From positions 1-33,726 of the forward strand of contig CAZGSG010000021.1 in NCBI GenBank assembly GCA_964528095.1: DNA of 33,726 bases. The letters are read 5' to 3'. This document shows positions 32,067 through 33,726 of this stretch, in pieces (position 1 is the first letter of the stretch; each line of letters starts with the position of its first letter). Both the position numbers and the translations under genes were made by a program. The notes under the pieces are model-generated. The model saw only the letters and a program-made list of their open reading frames with translations. It searched no databases and had not been told where the DNA came from. This stretch comes from CAZGSG01 sp964528095 (GTDB lineage Bacteria; Bacteroidota; Bacteroidia; Chitinophagales; Chitinophagaceae).

Positions 32067-33143
32067 ATGAAGTATCTCTTAGCTATAGTTGGAATTATAA
32101 GTATCATTGGTTGTGGTTCAAAAGAAGATAAGGTGGGAGGCCCTACTTTTAACTACGATAGTTTTAAAAGCAAAGAAAAACTAAAAGGAAAAGTTATTGC
32201 AATCCCCAACCTGCTTTTGCCTTCAAGAATATGTGTGATACCCGAAAAAAACCTACTGCTATTTATAGATAAAGCCTCAAATGGCTTTTTAGCAAAAGTA
32301 TATTCATTGGATTCGCTACGATATTTAAAATCGTTTATAAAACAAGGCGAAGGTCCCAATGAACAGATTTCCGCGCAAACACTTCAATATAAATCCGACG
32401 AAAAAAAACTATTTGTTTTAGATAACCAAAAAAAACGTGTTTTTGTGTATAGCATTGATTCTTTACTGGATTTATCGTCCCCTACAGCTCTTCCTATAGA
32501 ATCAATAAAAATTCAAACTCCTTCTTTAAGAAGGTCTCTTGTTGTTGGCGCCAATAAAATTCTAGATTTCCGTCCTAATTTTAATAAAGACACCATCGCC
32601 ATTTTTAACTTCTATGATCGGGCAGGAGCTTTTAAGTATGCAGCAGGAGACTATCCCTCAGGAGATAGAAAATATGCTCCCTATGAATTGAATGACGCAT
32701 TCTATGGAGGTCTGAGTTTTTCAAAAAACGGGGACAGGATTCTTCTTGATTACTACACATGCGATATTCTTGACCTATATGATACCTCCGGTATATTGAT
32801 TCGGCGCATACAAGGCCCCGATATATTTTCTCCTGACTATGTCAGTGAGTCTGTCGCCGGGGGTAAAGGAACAATGACCGGACCTACAAAAAAAGCTAAA
32901 GATGGCTACTCCGCACCTGCGATTATGGGAGACAACTATATATTTGTTTTATATGATGGAGAACTTGCAAGTAAAGACGATGAACATCAAAATAAACTAT
33001 TTCAATTTGATAAAAATCTGAATCCAATGATAAATTACGATTTGGATATCCCGATTTTGTCATTTGATGTTGACCTGAAAACAAGGACAATATATGCCCT
33101 GACACATAAAGCAGAGGGAAGTATAGTGATGTATAAATTTTAA
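32067..33143 (+). CDS. 6-bladed beta-propeller lipoprotein (BF3164-like)
   Basis: 358-residue lipoprotein. The signal ends in the lipobox SIIGC with Cys16, followed by Gly-Ser-Lys. The body has propeller-like repeats such as FIDKASNGFLAKVYSLDSLRYLKSF, LFVLDNQKKRVFVYSIDSL and ILDLYDTSGILIRRI, with IKQGEGPNEQI, a G-x-GP-x-E turn typical of the BF3164/TolB-like lipoproteins of Bacteroidota. Such propellers usually bind ligands or proteins at the cell surface or in the periplasm. It lies 99 bases after the peptide gene and 4 bases before the thioredoxin-like lipoprotein, so the last two are coupled. A partner role for the peptide is inferred from position only. Confidence 0.85.
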   Translation: MKYLLAIVGIISIIGCGSKEDKVGGPTFNYDSFKSKEKLKGKVIAIPNLLLPSRICVIPEKNLLLFIDKASNGFLAKVYSLDSLRYLKSFIKQGEGPNEQISAQTLQYKSDEKKLFVLDNQKKRVFVYSIDSLLDLSSPTALPIESIKIQTPSLRRSLVVGANKILDFRPNFNKDTIAIFNFYDRAGAFKYAAGDYPSGDRKYAPYELNDAFYGGLSFSKNGDRILLDYYTCDILDLYDTSGILIRRIQGPDIFSPDYVSESVAGGKGTMTGPTKKAKDGYSAPAIMGDNYIFVLYDGELASKDDEHQNKLFQFDKNLNPMINYDLDIPILSFDVDLKTRTIYALTHKAEGSIVMYKF

Positions 33144-33147
33144 AACT

Positions 33148-33561
33148 ATGAAAAAGGGAAGATCTATTCTTTTGATTCACGCCTTCTTTTTAATGCTGTC
33201 CTTATCTAATTGTGGAGTAGCCAAAAAAGACTACTTGCAACCCGCTGCATATGAAAAAATGCTGGCTATAGACAACTCTTTAAAAGGCAAAGACCTATTA
33301 GTATATTACTTTGATGGGGACTGTTCTTTTTGTATCGCTAAACTTATTACCATGGAAAAAGAAAATAATAAGGACGGCGCAAGAAGGGTTTATATCGCTA
33401 AAACCTCAGACCCGGTGGTATTTTCTTTTAATATAAAAGAAAACGGGGTTACAGCACCGGTGTATATTGATAATGATAATTTCTTCCCTGCTTTTCTTCA
33501 ATTAAATCGCGTCGCCCGCGTAAATGCCGACCGGGTTATTTCTTATGAAAAAGATAAGTAA
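33148..33561 (+). CDS. Thioredoxin-like lipoprotein with CSFC motif
   Basis: 137-residue lipoprotein. The lipobox LSLSNC places the lipid on Cys22. VYYFDGDCSFCIAKL carries Cys59-x-x-Cys62 after a beta strand, the redox motif position of thioredoxin folds. VTAPVYIDND near residues 101-110 supplies a probable cis-proline (Pro104). The protein is shorter than TlpA or ResA members, lacking part of the C-terminal helices, and ends with a charged tail. The gene starts four bases after the propeller lipoprotein stop. A disulfide-handling role on the neighbouring four-cysteine peptide would make sense, but this is inference. Confidence 0.78.
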   Translation: MKKGRSILLIHAFFLMLSLSNCGVAKKDYLQPAAYEKMLAIDNSLKGKDLLVYYFDGDCSFCIAKLITMEKENNKDGARRVYIAKTSDPVVFSFNIKENGVTAPVYIDNDNFFPAFLQLNRVARVNADRVISYEKDK

Positions 33562-33581
33562 CCAACTAATTCCTTAGTGTC

Positions 33582-33656
33582 ATGGATATGAAGCCAATAC
33601 CTGTAATTAAAAAACTGGCTGGCCTGGAACTATCGCTCCGGTTAAAATTGGTTTAG
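33582..33656 (+). CDS. Possible 24-residue small ORF
   Basis: A short frame from ATG 33582 (or 33588) to TAG 33654-33656 encodes a basic, leucine-rich peptide (MDMKPIPVIKKLAGLELSL and five more residues). It follows the thioredoxin-like gene by 20 bases on the same strand. There is no family match or clear ribosome-binding site, so it may be chance. Confidence 0.2.
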   Translation: MDMKPIPVIKKLAGLELSLRLKLV

Positions 33657-33717
33657 CAAGAAATTGAATTTATCTATCAACTTTGACCTAGATTTACCCA
33701 GGTAATAATGCTAAACA

Positions 33718-33726
33718 ATGAAAAAA
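33718..33726 (+). CDS. Start of a further gene at the window edge
   Basis: The window ends with ATGAAAAAA, a typical opening (Met-Lys-Lys) for a signal peptide in this phylum, about 155 bases after the thioredoxin-like gene on the same strand. Only three codons are visible. An overlapping ATG at 33708 in another frame is an alternative. It may be another secreted member of the cluster. Confidence 0.3.

Overview
The window looks like a chromosomal contig of a Bacteroidota bacterium, most likely class Chitinophagia. The signs are: heme-uptake genes of the HmuY type next to TonB receptors, lineage-typical small proteins (DUF6607, DUF4920 and DUF6686-like), receptors with an N-terminal carboxypeptidase-regulatory-like domain, an N-terminally ATP-coned class Ia ribonucleotide reductase, and several TAnnTTTG promoter boxes. 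No rRNA, tRNA, CRISPR array, phage or intact IS was seen. There are two runs of N: 100 bases inside a tandem repeat and 10 bases inside nrdA.

Layout. (1) 1-2422, minus: ileS, cut off at the left edge. (2) 2546-3088: a 43/44-bp tandem array carrying a palindrome in every unit. (3) 3154-12221, all minus: two iron/heme acquisition units. One is a TonB receptor, an HmuY-like lipoprotein and a DUF6607 protein; the other is a siderophore-type TonB receptor, a DUF4198 protein and a PepSY membrane protein. (4) 12670-20377, minus: a tightly packed heme operon hemA-hemC-hemD-hemE-hemF-hemB-hemL-hemJ, with hemH divergent on plus (20576-21595). Together these encode every step from glutamyl-tRNA to heme, with HemJ as the protoporphyrinogen oxidase. 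(5) 21611-21839: a foldback element with perfect 45-bp inverted ends. (6) 21917-23579, minus: a DUF4920 protein, a nitroreductase and a small Cys-containing protein. (7) 24211-27592, plus: nrdB-nrdA. (8) 27661-30822, minus: an RND permease without adjacent partner genes. (9) 31016 to the end, plus: an AT-richer accessory segment with a mini HTH protein, a secreted four-cysteine peptide, a hairpin terminator, a beta-propeller lipoprotein, a thioredoxin-like CxxC lipoprotein, and the possible start of another gene at the edge.

How the parts fit. Regions 3 and 4 form an iron-to-heme block: ferric siderophore and heme are imported, and protoporphyrin is made and metallated next door. A recurring, precisely spaced DNA motif (TTTACG, 10 bases further AAAC-TGAC, then a second TGAC 11 bp after the first) lies upstream of the two TonB receptor operons and of the small Cys protein at 23250-23579. 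Shorter tandem forms with 21-bp spacing occur upstream of the DUF6607 gene and beside the 23644 site. This suggests one iron- or heme-responsive regulon under an unidentified activator.

The two best candidates for something undescribed are that shared operator and the right-edge peptide cluster. In the cluster, a small secreted Cys-rich peptide is separated by a strong terminator from a lipoprotein pair that includes a CxxC thioredoxin-like protein.
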